NCBI GenBank assembly: GCA_015039365.1
Contig: WION01000311.1
Span: 1-61,139, forward strand
Origin: Amanita rubescens
Taxonomy: Eukaryota; Basidiomycota; Agaricomycetes; Agaricales; Amanitaceae
Direction: 5' to 3'
Length of the DNA: 61,139 nt
In this document: positions 10,975 through 22,606 of the stretch, in pieces
Position numbering within the stretch: the stretch's first letter is position 1
Layout of the letters: the number at the start of each line of letters is the position of its first letter
Notes under the pieces: model-generated
The model's database searches: none
Told to the model about the DNA's origin: nothing
Seen by the model: only the letters and a program-made list of their open reading frames with translations
Translations under genes and position numbers: made by a program

Positions 10975-12082
10975 ATGCTAAGGCTCACTCGCAATGTCCC
11001 CAAACGTGTTTCCGTTCCATTGACGCGTGGCCTTGCGGAGGTTGTGCCAGCGAAGAGAACCCCGTCTGTATCTGTCACCAGAAAGTCCAAGGCGACGCGG
11101 ATATTGGAACAAGGGAGGGTGCCGGTGAAAGAGGATCATGGGCTCTGGGCATTTTTTAGGAGAAAGCAGGGTGATGATTTGGTTGGTGAAGCACGGTACG
11201 AGACCACCGAGCACCCAGTCACAGTGGAACAGCATATGTCTGGTCCGTGTTCTGTCATCACATTTTCTACGTTTATGCTCAGTTCAATATTATAGGTAGG
11301 GCATGGAGAGCCTCTGAACTACGTTTGAAAAGCTTCGAAGACCTTCATACGCTTTGGTATCTCGTCCTGCGAGAACGAAATTTACTCGCGACGCAAAAAG
11401 AGGAAGCAAGGCGAATGGGCCTAAATGACCCTACTGTACAAGTGTCTTCAGTTCGAGTTCAACAGGTATGATATGCTTGCTTTTTTTGTGTCGTGATGTA
11501 ATTCAATGGTGTCCGAAGTGCCGAAAAACGATGGCACGGATTAAAGCAGTGCTCAATGAGCGGAGACTGGCCTACGAGGGTGCCATGGAACTTATAGAAA
11601 AACAACGACAGAAAGGTGAAGATGCGATTGTAATGCAATATCAACGTCAGCAACATGAAGAGCGCAAACGCGTCTTGTCCCGTCGGGAACTCACGGATAG
11701 AAGGAGAGAGGCTCGGCTAAAGTCCAAGAAATCACAACAGGTGCAGTCTAAGGAAATTGAGGGCGTGTCAACCGCGGATGCACAGGTTCAAGCAGGGGAA
11801 GCTGAGAGTGCATCAAATGAAGACGCAGAATTCCAAGCAAAGGCAGAAGAAGGTGCACGCGAAGAGGCGCAAACCGGAGCAGACGTGGTGGAGGCACAAA
11901 GTGGTGAAGCAGTTCCTCCGCCGTCTGAGCCAACAGAGGCTCCCTCGAGCAGCCTCGCTTCATCGGAAGATACAAAAGCGGTGGAACGGCTGCCGAAAAA
12001 AGTGAAAGAGGTACAACGAAAACCGCCAAAGAATCCCGCGGACGCAGCAGCGGATGGACTATTTGGTGGAGGCCGCCGTTGA
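10975..12082 (+). CDS. MRPL4: Mitochondrial large-subunit ribosomal protein uL29m (MRPL4/MRPL47)
   Basis: Component of the mitochondrial 54S ribosomal subunit near the exit tunnel. Exon 1 (10975-11242) encodes a basic, Ser/Arg-rich presequence that looks like a mitochondrial targeting signal, followed by the LWAFFRRK segment. Exon 2 (11296-11465) has the MRP-L47 signature: [20 protein letters not shown] then [17 protein letters not shown]. Exon 3 (11519-12082) continues [20 protein letters not shown]. Introns are 11243-11295 and 11466-11518. The C-terminus is an extended acidic, Glu/Ala/Gln-rich tail ending GLFGGGRR; extended tails are common in fungal members. The stop lies only 36 bases from the stop of the convergent SDHAF1 gene. 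Assignment is strong. Confidence 0.92.
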
Positions 12083-12118
12083 TAATATATATTTATCTAG
12101 AACGATATCCTAGAATAC

Positions 12119-12459
12119 CTAATGTGCTGTCCGTGAATCTGCCCAGGTTTTCATGTCTTGCGACACCCAGCAATCCGTAACTGATGGGTCTTCGTACATT
12201 TCTAGTTGCCTTCGACCCTTTCTAAGGAGATGCTCTATAACACTGACATCTCTAGGTGATACGTTTGTAGCATTCGCCCGAAACGTGTACTGAACGTAAA
12301 GCCGGAATTTTGGACGCGTAGCTGGTGGTTTCGTATTGACCATCCGCAGGGCTCTATTTAAAAGTCATATCATTGAAAAGTAGACAAGAAAAATCGACAA
12401 ATGTACCGCCTATAAAGGGCAAGAACTTCCTTCTGTAATCCTGAGCGTCGAACGGACAT
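12119..12459 (-). CDS. SDHAF1: Succinate dehydrogenase assembly factor 1 (LYR protein)
   Basis: Small mitochondrial matrix LYR-motif protein that helps insert Fe-S clusters into the SDH iron-sulfur subunit (complex II). Exon 1 (12407-12459) encodes MSVRRSGLQKEVLALYRR, holding the LYR motif; the 53-nt intron 12354-12406 starts gtacat and ends aatag. Exon 2 continues ALRMVNTKPP..YVQYTFRANA and the conserved IEHLLRKGRRQLEMYEDPSV. The total of about 95 residues suits the family. The gene converges on uL29m and diverges from the surface-protein gene at 12747. Confidence 0.92.
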
Positions 12460-12746
12460 TGGTCGCGGACGCGCTATGTTTGTCCACTCACCAAACATTC
12501 CCAGCTACGTTACACTACGGCATACGGCGCTCTCTGCCCGCCTTTGGCAAGGAACGATATCAATATGCTAATATCCCGACTCGTACAACTTAGTCCTAGA
12601 TGAGCCCCTCAGGTATATGTTTAGTATTCGCTTGGCCGTGGTTCTCATCACGTCAACCTGTCAGACGTTCAGCAAACTTCATTCAAAAAGCTTTATGTCC
12701 ACTATAGGGGGCCGTGTTGAGTCCGCGCCCCGCACGCCGCACAAGC

Positions 12747-13808
12747 ATGGCACAAAATTGGCAAGTTCTTGTCGACGACCAAGATCCAAATGTCGAGTAT
12801 CTCTGCACGGTAACGACACAAACTCTTCCCGATGTGTACTACAACGGCACGTGGACGAACGTGGCTAGCCCAACGTGTGGCTATGGGGGATGGTTCAGGT
12901 ATTCATTTATCGGTAAGGTGTCATGATCCAACAAGGTTGCATTATACTTATGTTCAATAGGTACCGGCGCCCAGATTGGTATACCTATCACCTCAGACAC
13001 TCAACGAGTCTCCGTTCAAATCGATAATCGTCCGCAAGAGGCATTGAACGGAAATGGCCTTTATGTCTCGTCATACCTGAATGATGGCCCGCATAATATC
13101 ACAGTTTTCGCGACGGGAATGGATGTTACGCCGGGTTTCGACTATCTGACTTACACTGCCGGTCCGTCGACGCCATTGTATCAACGAACCATCATACAGA
13201 ATGACGACGACGCCGCTCTGGCTTATGGAGGGCACTGGAGTGTACTGCAACCGAGAGCAGTGACGTTTGATGATACACTACTGCATCAGGGCACAGCACA
13301 CTGGAGTACAACTGTGGGTGACACAGTATCGTATCGGTTCACAGGTTTGCATCACAATGTTGAATGCTCTCACAAACTCATTATTCGCCATTTTGTAGGG
13401 ACTAGCATAACCGTTATGGGCGTATCAACGCCATCAGAAATGAACGCTTCATTGACATTTACCCTTGATGGCAAAACAAGTTTACAAACGGTATCTCAGA
13501 CCAAGCTTACAAGGGCAACTGCCGTGCGACTTTTTCATGCGGTAGATTTGAATCCAGCACAACATACGCTTGACATTAATGTCATGAACGTATCTGGAGC
13601 AGGGCCGATTGGAATCAACTTTTTTGCGTACAATACATCGCTTTCTGAAATATCGGGCGTGACGCCCAAAGAGAAAAGCTTGTCAGGCGGGATAATCGGG
13701 GGACTGATCATTACTGTGGGGCTTGTCATCTGCTTCTTTGCATGGAAGTGGCAGCAGAACAGACGGATCCAGCACAAGTTTGAAATGATGGCGAAGGATC
13801 CGTCATGA
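12747..13808 (+). CDS. Single-pass membrane protein with beta-rich ectodomain
   Basis: Resembles a class common in agaricomycetes: a beta-sandwich-like extracellular region, one membrane span and a short basic tail. Start at 12747 (MAQNWQVLVDDQDPNVEYL). Introns at 12913-12960 and probably 13345-13398; the second is 54 nt, so reading through it also stays open, and I prefer splicing because it has canonical ends. The ectodomain carries several N-x-S/T sites. The membrane span is near 13690-13750 (GGIIGGLIITVGLVICFFAW) followed by KWQQNRRIQHKF. No cleavable signal peptide is obvious from this start, so the protein may use its span as the targeting signal or have another start. Function unknown. 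Confidence 0.75.
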
Positions 13809-13923
13809 CGGCGCGGTAAATACCGTATAGATACAACCTTTACTTTTCTTGGTGTTCGATAGAGAAGAGTAATTACGGTCCGACATCCGGCGACAGCCGT
13901 CCCAATTTGGTACCATCGCGTTC

Positions 13924-15025
13924 ATGTACGCTCAAACAATTTGTTTGAGCAAAATCGCTCGACTGAACTTCGGTCGACATCTTATTTCGTTGCAGAGGCG
14001 ATGCTACTCTTCGGGTCCCGCTCCAGGTCTGGCGGATCCTGTCGGCTATTGCAAGGAGCTAGTCCGAAAACACGACTACGAGTCATTTCTCCTTGCGCCG
14101 TTCTATCCTAAACATGCTCAAGCTGGATACTTTGCAATAAAAGCATTTTCTGTGGGTTCGTTTATCTTTAACTGTGGGGCTGTTGATGAACTTTTGCAGG
14201 TAGAGCTTGCCATGGTACAGGACAACGTGTCAAATGTTACGATCGGTGCTATGAGAATGCAGTTTTGGAGGGATGCACTACAGGGCTGTGTTCAGGTACT
14301 GTTTTAGCTCTTGAAGCGTGTAACAGCTAATAGTATTACAGGGTAGGCCGCCGCAACACCCAATCGCACTCGCGTTGCATGACGCCATGCAACGAGCGCA
14401 CCTTCCAGTGTATCATTTCAAACGCATAATAGATGCCCGCGTAGGCCTTAGGCTTCGTTAATGGACGGCAGCTAACGACGATTGCTAGGAAGCGGAGCTC
14501 CATGCACCGACACATCTAACCATGGATTCTTTGACGGCGCACGCAGAGTCAACATCAAGCACAGTGCTCTACCTGTTACTTTCACTTTTATCTCTATCTT
14601 CATCTACCCTTTCGCACGCGGCGTCTCATCTTGGGATAGCTCAAACGATATCTACATTGATTCGGGCGCTTCCGTTTCATGCGGGACATGGACGAATGAT
14701 TATACCAGCGGAGATCACCGCAAAACACGGGGTGAGTCAAGAAGATGTTTTCCGTCAAGGATCGGAAGCTCGAGGGATAGAAGAAGCTGTGTTTGAGTTT
14801 GCAACGGTTGGTAACGATCATCTTGTGAAGGCGCGAGAAACATTTAAAAGTGAAGACAAAGAGAGGACACGGGCGATGGGAGTATTTTTAGCCGGTGTGC
14901 CGGTATCGAATGTGCTGTTACGGCTTGAGAAGGAAAAGTTTAACGCGTTCGGGCGAGGGCTACAGATGCGGTCGTGGCGACTGGCGTGGTTAGTATGGCT
15001 TGGGTACCATGAGGGGAAATTCTAG
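13924..15025 (+). CDS. NDUFAF6: Complex I assembly factor NDUFAF6-like (squalene/phytoene synthase fold)
   Basis: Mitochondrial protein with the trans-isoprenyl-synthase fold, needed for early complex I assembly in animals. The N-terminus is a mitochondrial-type presequence (SLQRRCYSSG). Domain motifs: PVGYCKELVRKHDYESFL, AFSVELAMV, IGAMRMQFWRDAL, PIALALHDAM, LGIAQTISTLIRALPFHAG and RMIIPAEI. Introns: 14152-14199, 14296-14341 and 14440-14488; the first is 48 nt and in frame, but splicing restores the family junction KAFS-VELAMV. The aspartate-rich DxxxD motifs of true prenyl synthases are not evident, as expected for NDUFAF6 rather than phytoene synthase. Confidence 0.88.
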
Positions 15026-15240
15026 TGGGTAGAGCTTATGTTCGAGGGCGCCTGAGATAGCCGGATTGGGCAGGTGTTTGCCCCGAATAATTAGACCTCC
15101 GTCCGAAAGTCATCATGCGTTACTCCCTCCGCCTCTGACATTCATCTCTTTCTCTTTCTCTCATCTCATCTCCTCAACTTTTCCCTCTTCCCTTCCACTC
15201 TTCCCTCTTCCCCCCTCTTTTTTACTTCTTTCCTCCACTT
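15026..15240 (+). promoter_or_regulatory. Pyrimidine-rich upstream region of the F-box-like gene
   Basis: 15120-15240 is a strong C/T tract on the plus strand (repeated ttctctttctct, cttccctctt) directly before the ATG at 15241. CT-rich stretches before start sites are common in fungal promoters. I infer a core promoter; no TATA box is clear. Confidence 0.45.
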
Positions 15241-18200
15241 ATGGATCGTGTATGCAGTACGTCTAGTCCCATCTTCCCTCTACATAACCCCCTTCTTTAC
15301 CTCCTCATCCAAAAGACGAAGTCCTTCACCTGATCTTCTTCGAACTCAATGATCCAAATCCATTAACTCAAGTATCAAAGCGCTTCTACTCTTTCTCCCA
15401 GGATCCTTACGTCCGCGCTCGCTACTTCCTTGCTCGTTATGGCCCCATCGAGGCATTATACTTTGCTTTCGCTAGAGGAAGACTCATGACCGAACGTGTC
15501 ATCGACGTGCGTACTCGCACCTTCTAGTCTTCTCCAACGAGTTTCCCATCGGCTAATTCGTGATCTTAGATCCTCCTTGCAAGCCGCGCTCATATGTCGC
15601 GCTATCTCGTCCAAATCGCAATCCACCATTACTTCCATACGCATAGCCACTTTATAAAAGGGACATGGGTTAGGAATGTGCCGTTGCGGGTTTTTACCTA
15701 CTTTCTTACCATCGCGGAACGCCGGTACGGGGAAATTCCGCGGGGAAAGGTGTGTGTGTGTGTCTCATGCGCCGCTTCAGCATGTCACGCTCATTCCGGC
15801 GGTGCCGCTAGAACGATGACGATGGAAGCCTTTTCGCCACATTTTTGAAGGAAAGCAGATTGCCATCCGAAATGAAATCGGTCAACTGGGAGACCATCAG
15901 GGATATCCTTCAAACTTATAAAGTATGCACACATCTACATCATGACTGTTTGATTCTCATAATTTCATCCAGTTCATGCCGTTATGCACAAAGGTAGCTG
16001 TTATATGCTACTGCGCGGGGATGTGCTGCTCAAATCGCCCAGGACCCCATCATGTCTCGACTTCCTTTGGCTCTTGCCGTAGAGCCTCGTTTGTTACCAT
16101 ATGCGGTTGCGAATGGGTTTTATATGGATAGCAAGGCACGTTCCCTGCTTCTTTTTTGATAAACTCGGTCATGATTTGTTTGGCAGTACCGCGATTTTGT
16201 TTTTCGGAAGATGTTTGAAAAACCACTTCCTTTCACGGAGACTAACCCGGAAGAGATTGCACAAAATGTTAGAGAACTTTGCAAGCTTGAATCATCGTAG
16301 GTCTCTGTGTTTCACTTCATTATTCGGCTCACGGCACTTAGTATGTTTGTTACCCGAACCGTTGCCTCTGAAGTTTGTATGGAAGCGAAGAGTAATGAAT
16401 CTGGTTATCGTGCTCTTAAGCTCCTGGACCGGACAGGCCACCTCCGATTTGAGTTAAGGTACTCATTTCATTTATTTTAATCTGACATGGGCGTTAACTC
16501 TCTTCCAGTACGTTAGTTTGTGACTTGATTAAGGTATAACCTTGGAATGCTATACCGTGGTAGCGAAACTAACGATGCTGGCAGACGTTTTTCAAGACGA
16601 GATCAATAACAAACCACACCGTAATCGAAAATCTGCGGTATTTACACGCAGACATGCCATCCAACGATCCTCGCGTGCGACTCGTTTTGATACTCGCAAC
16701 CTTCTTGGCGAATGACCATGGCTGCAACGTGACCACGATCAATCAGAAGCTTGAAACGTTGGGTGTTACACCGATCACTAAAGACGATATTCAGCAGATC
16801 TTGATGAACCCGTTTGTGGAGCAGTACAGCATCGTCACTAACTATGCAAAACGAATGGTAGCGAGAGAGGACGGCACGATAGGCCTATCGGAAGAAGATA
16901 TACTCGGGCTATTAACGGACGTGGTATGTCGATGCTTAGAACTGGGTTGTAAGGTGCGCTATTCTTGCCATTATCTTGGTTAGGGGAATTGAATAGCCAT
17001 GTAGGGTAGATTTTTGGACAAGATCTGCCAGGATCGCCCGGAACTGGCCAACATCATTCAACATCACGTCCTAGAGCATTACCAAGTTGAGCTTGAACAA
17101 TTACCTTCTTGGGAAGACGATCCAAAAGCCGCTAGTGCGTACGACACAAAGCTTTCTCGTGATTACATGAAGTTCGGAGTAGAAGATCCGTTCTACACCC
17201 GCGGTCAGGAGTCTCACAGATCAACGCCGAAGGAAGGTGGTGATAATCACGAACTTGTAAGTCAGTCGGTGTATATTCCCGCTAGCATCGAAGATGAAGT
17301 GGGATCCAGGGTATGATCACGCAGGAATCATTGACAACCATGATCCGCCATGACGAGGCTGCTCCATCTCGGTCACGGAGACGGATCGATTTCCCTTGGG
17401 GTACTCTGAACGACTCGGCCGGGAAGATGCATTATCCGCCATGTAGAGAACTGTTCCTAGCCGTGCCGAACTGCTTATTAATTAACCCACAGATTGTCTC
17501 GATGTTGGACATTGGTTCAAAAAGCATCTAGGTGCTAAAAATCCAGCCACGGCCGTATTCATGGCCCATGCTGTGATCAATGGCAACGAGTCTGTGAGTG
17601 AAGTTATTTCAAGTATATCATCAACTAACGCTGTCTAGTTGATGTCACAGTTCCTATCCCAAGGCGATCCACCAGCAGGCTATGTTCCTGTAACTCTGAA
17701 ACATTTTCGCATTCTGGCTCGTCTTGGGAAGGCCCCCGTACGTGTTACTCGTGTCGTATTGACTCCGGTATTCATTTTGATGACAGAGCTTCAAGCTTGT
17801 CCGCTCCATTGAAATGGGAGCCAAGTTTTATCGGGATGAATTGGAGTATCTCTCATCTGATGAGCAATCATTAAAGGACCGGATAAAGGGAGAGGTGATC
17901 CGTGCGATGCTACCAACCATGTCCTGTTCGAATGTCTCGACAAGATCTCCAACTAAGAGTAGGAAGCGTCCGAGGCGGTCAGCCGCGGCCGCTGTGCATT
18001 CATACATTGTGCCAGATTCAGATGAAGACGCTGCGCCTTGCGACAAGGTAAAAGGGAAGGCAGTCACATTGACGATCGGACAGACCAAAGATGATCATCT
18101 ACGCCTGTGGATGGGTCACCTGAACGACTTGCTGAGATCCGAACAACGGAAGGTAAAATTACAGTTAAACTTGCATCAATTAGTCTGATTGATGGGTCTA

Positions 18201-18486
18201 GTACAATGCAAAGAAGCGGAAACTAGAAAAGGAAGCGGGACCAGATGTCCATGTGCACCTGCCCAAGGTAGCTTCATTTCCCCGCATGCCCTGTGGATAA
18301 TTAACGCCTGCTGTGGTTTAGACCGAGTTCATCAAAGCAATGGCTACTAGCTTGCGGCATCTTCGGAAACAGCACAAGTTCCACCCCATCGCCGTAACCG
18401 AGGAGCGTAGCACTGACGAAGATGATGACGATGATTATCATTATCGAGCGCCGCGAGCAAAGAAGAGAAAACCCATTAATGCATGA
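15241..18486 (+). CDS. Large F-box-like conserved basidiomycete protein
   Basis: Multi-exon gene. Exon 1 is short (ATG 15241, MDRVC); intron 15257-15315 joins it to NEVLHLIFFELNDPNPLTQV, an F-box-like start, then SKRFYSFSQDPYVRARYFL. Later parts include SRAHMSRYLVQIAIHHYF, ERRYGEIPRGK, LPLALAVEPRLLPYAVANGF, LKLLDRTGHLRFEL and NPATAVFMAHAVINGNES, suggesting helical repeats. The C-terminus is basic and acidic by turns (DEDDDDDYHYRAPRAKKRKP), a likely nuclear tail. The intron at 16136-16186 appears to be GC-AG. Near 17348 the frame breaks: HAGIIDNHDPP must pass to a frame one base off that continues RRRIDFPWG and joins CLDVGHWFKK after the intron before 17501. Function unknown; the gene model is good except at that point. 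Confidence 0.72.
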
Positions 18487-18676
18487 TTCACTCATTGACT
18501 CTTGTCATATTTAAGCATTATTCATCAACACTGAACGATTACCTTACCATATGGCACAGGACACCCTTCGCTCTGACAATCACTCTGTTACTGTGACAGT
18601 CCAGTTCCTGTTTAATTCCTTCGAACCATTACTGTACGAGCATTACATAAAGTCTACCGCAATGACACTCGAGCAT

Positions 18677-20999
18677 TCATAAAACATATCGATAGTATAT
18701 GTTCCTGTCCCCCTGTTGTTGCCTCACGGTCAATTCCGCGAGTTCATTAAGTTCGTTCTTGTCCGCATTTTGAAGCTGAAGCTCTCGTTCTGCATTTGCA
18801 CGTCTCATGCAGAACCAAAGATACGCAGTGGCAATCATGGCAAAAAGTAGATAGCCTATCGCTATAGCATGAGCCTTGCGATAATTGTGTGCTTCAAGAC
18901 TTGGTCGGTAGATTAACACCCTGTAAAACGGTTATAGGCGCGATCCGTGTCTTGAAGCATTCACTCTTACCCTGCGATTGCGCCTGTATCACCCATCCCT
19001 ATTTGCAACGCGATCGCCACTGCGCGTTTCGTTTGACCCGATACATTCTCGCTAGGCCAGCTTTGATCATAAAGTTAGATGGACACAAGACGCCGTTACG
19101 GAGGCACAAACCTAAATAATAGGGAATTACCCATGTAAATGCCCATGGCAGCGAAGTGAACGCCGACATATTGACCGCCGGCTGCTCAAGCTGTTGAGTA
19201 TATGTTAAAAATACTGAATTGAATGTCATCGTACCTGTCTTTGCCGTGAGAATAATAATGTAACCTGGTCCCAGTCAGCATAGATAAACTTGACATTTGT
19301 AAGGTACACACATACCTATAATAGCAACGACCGCTGATCCAAGTATAAATGGTGCCCTTTTATCAATGCGTGACGATAGCCAAACTATGAGCCAGATTGA
19401 CAGGCACGCGGCCGTATTTGGAGGTACGGTCATGCTAATTGATACATTTAGTAATGCCGCCAAGAGCGTGGAGATCTATACTGACAGTTGTGCCTGCCAG
19501 CTTTGAAAACCCATGTTCGCAATTATGGTGGGCTACAAGAATCAGAGATGGATGAAGGAATGAAGTTGGAAGATCTTTTACCATGAATAAGCTCAGAGAG
19601 TAGAGCACGAAGGAAAACCCATGGTATAGGAAAGCATACGCCCAGACAAGATGATCCGTCAGTGCCTGTCGAACGTATTGCCACTGGAATGGCTCCTGGT
19701 CTGCAGAGTCGCTGTCTGATTTAAGCCGATTCAGAAGTTGTGCTTTTTCGGGCTCCGTGAGCTTAGGATAGTTAGAATGACATGTGGCGATGGAACATAT
19801 GAAAGACAAACTTACGAAAGAAGTCTTGTGTGGCCAGGTCGGTACGATAAAATAGGCAATAATGGAAACGGCAACGGTTATGATGCCCTCCAAAATAAAG
19901 ATCCTGAAAACGTCACTGTCAGCTAGGTTTTGCGGAGAAATCAAACTATGTACCATCGCCAGCCCTCTTTCCCGCCAACACCGTTCATTTTCCCGATTGC
20001 GTACGCAAAAACACCTGAGGCGAGGTCAAATTGGGAGATCAACTTCTTAAGTTACATACCTCCGAAGGCTCCGGCCAATGCAGCACCCCCGAACAAGATG
20101 GAAACTCGCCAGCTCCGCTCATGCCTTGATAATATTTCAGCTGCTGCATAACTGTTAGACTTGGTCCTCACCTCCGATAAAAAATTGAGAAAACATAGAT
20201 AGCGCCTGGGAATAGACCAGCCTCAGTTGCACCCAATACTGAAAAAAGGTTAACTCGGGCCGTTCGAGCAGACTGTAGCACGTACGGTATCGTATGCCAT
20301 ACAGCCCAGCTCGGTTCGTCACTAACCCCTGACAAACGGCTACAATACCCCACACGAGAGTAAGACTAGGAAGCCAAATTGCGGGGTTCAGACGTTTCAA
20401 GCTGTGCATTAATATAAGCAAGAGCTAAATCGGAAGCAATTACAAGACTTGCATAATCTTCAAGAACCGCACATGAGTGTCTGACGGTCGATAAATTGAA
20501 TTGAACGCACATTAGCCGGTACCTCATGAACAACATATGCAACGAAGTAAATGGCGAGGGCAGTGTTATAATCTGATGCAGAGATATTGAGGTCCTAATA
20601 TAAACCTCTCGTTATCAATACGAAGCTTGTGGAGCAATAAAGCTTATTGCACCGTTGCCAAACCTATAATTCTGGGGTGTGTTCATTAACTTTATGAATC
20701 AAGTCAATTGCAAAGTACATGACTTACTTTGCATTCCCTATATTCGTCCTATCGGAGTCTCATAGTCAGTAAAAAAGTAGCGGGAATTCGCTTGCCATAC
20801 CGATCAAGGAAGCTGAGCAGGAAGAGTAACGTCAAAATGGGAAGCAAGCTATCGCGCGGTGTATGTCAGTCAGGGAAGATAATATTGCGGACGCGAGTAC
20901 GAACTATAGATCGACCTTCCAGACCAATTTCCGGTCTTCTTTGCTGCTGTACTGTCGCTCGCTAATAGAATCATCCTCTTTGTGTGATAACGAGGACAT
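18677..20999 (-). CDS. MFS transporter, allantoate permease (Dal5/anion:cation symporter) family
   Basis: Twelve-span plasma-membrane transporter of the fungal ACS branch, which moves organic anions such as allantoate, nicotinate or other carboxylates. Start at 20999: MSSLSHKEDDSISER..KLVWKVDL. Two introns then restore YLLPILTLLFLLSFLDR and TNIGNAK, the hallmark first-span motif. Downstream pieces include FLYHGFSFVLYSLSLF, PTIIANMGF, MTVPPNTAACLSIWL and the C-terminal tail RPSLEAHNYRKAHAIAIGYL ending GDRNIYYRYVL with stop 18677-18679. No frame break is seen. It is divergent to V-ATPase subunit d across about 210 bases. Substrate cannot be told from sequence. Confidence 0.88.
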
Positions 21000-21209
21000 C
21001 TTGCTGCGGCTGTCGCACCATTTCTCTCCTCAACCTTTAAGGGTCTCTCCCGCTGGCGTCACTTGCTAGCGGAATTGCGCAACTTGCGGCCATTTGAATT
21101 TGCCAGCGATCCGGGGAACGGGAGCAAGTTCTACAGGACGGCCTGTTTATAGCGCGTGGGAATGAACAGCCGTTCTTGTCACACTGCACTGAGAGCCTCT
21201 GCAACTGGC
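21000..21209. promoter_or_regulatory. Shared divergent promoter, MFS transporter / VMA6
   Basis: Only 210 bases separate the two opposed start codons, so both core promoters must lie here. No specific factor site is identified. Confidence 0.5.
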
Positions 21210-22492
21210 ATGGAGGCCCTATTCTTTAATGTTCGTCTTGTCGCATCACAGCTCTCATTTTAAAAAGGCTCAACTTACGCAGTCCGTTCATTACTAGGTC
21301 GATACCGGTTTCCTTGAGGGAATCGTGCGAGGCTACAAAGCTGGTATTCTCTCCCCGAGTCATTATGCCAATTTGACGCAATGCGAAACGCTGGAAGGTG
21401 TGTGTTGTGATACGAGCATGCACGTATCGCTCCTACACGATCTTCAGATTTCCGAACTCAGCTCAGCACGACGGACTATGGAAACTTTCTAGCGAACGAG
21501 CCTCTTCCCCTGGCAACATCCGACATTGCTGATAAAGCAACGCAGATTCTGGTCAACCAATTCAACTATCTGCGAAGTAATGCGGTTGAGCCGTTAAGCA
21601 AATTCCTCGATTACATCACGTAGGACTGCTCTGTTACGCATGACTTGACCATGCTCACCTGTGCGAGTAGCTATGCATATATGATCGACAACGTTGTGCT
21701 ACTTATTACGGGGACCCTGCACGAGCGTGATACCCATGAACTCTTAGAACGTTGCCACCCCTTGGGTGTGTTTGATTCAATGCCGGCACTATGCGTAGCC
21801 ACGAATGTTGAAGAGCTGTACCAAAGCGTGTTGGTGGAAACACCTCTAGGTGCGTTCCGATGCATATTTCACAACATGTAAACCTTATCATATGTCAGCT
21901 CCTTACTTCCGCGAATGTCTCTCAGCTGCCGACCTGGATGATCTGAATATTGAAATCATCCGTAACACCTGTCTACAAGGCTTATCTCGAAGATTTCTTT
22001 GCTTTCTGTTCCTCTCTTGGTTCACCGACGTCCGACGTAATGCATCGTATACTCTCTTTTGAAGCAGACCGGCGTACTATCAACATCACGATCAACTCGT
22101 TCAATACGGAACTCACGAAAGAACAGCGTGCAAAGTTGTTCCCCAACATCGGACGACTATTCCCTGCTGGAAATAACCAGCTAGCGAGGGCGGACGAGAT
22201 TGATCACGTACGGGCGGCATGTGATAGTGTGATAGAGTATCGGTCTTTCTTCGATTCTACAAGTGGCGCAGGGCAAAGTGACAGCACAGGGGTAGCAGCG
22301 CAACTTGAAGACAGGTTCTTCCAAGTGGAAGTGCAGCTCAATAAACAAGCCTTCTTGCAACAATTCCAGTATGGGGTATTCTACAGTTACATAAAGTTGA
22401 AGGAGCAGGAAATTCGGAATTTGACATGGATTGCTGAATGCATCGCCCAGGATGCCAGAGACAGGATACAAGATTTTACACCTATTTTCTAA
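21210..22492 (+). CDS. VMA6: V-type proton ATPase subunit d
   Basis: Subunit d of the V0 sector that couples the central rotor to the membrane ring and acidifies vacuoles and endosomes. Start ATG 21210 (MEALFFN); introns 21231-21297, 21398-21447, 21620-21670 and 21850-21898 give the conserved run [57 protein letters not shown] and ETPLAPYFREC. The C-terminal half ([53 protein letters not shown]) is complete with stop 22490-22492. At about 21968 one extra base separates NIEIIRNT from [14 protein letters not shown]: the two halves are in different frames with no room for an intron. For a single-copy core enzyme a sequence error is more likely than loss. Confidence 0.92.
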
Positions 22493-22606
22493 TCGTAGCG
22501 CGTTGTATGTATACTGCAACATCAAGCTTTCGTATACAAGAATACAACAATGTGAATAACCTCGAGAACAACAAACGAATGTGAGAATGGTAGAGTGTTG
22601 TACATT

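Noticed and set aside
15750..15765. GT dinucleotide repeat
   Set aside because: A short run at an intron donor in the F-box-like gene; too short to be a notable microsatellite.
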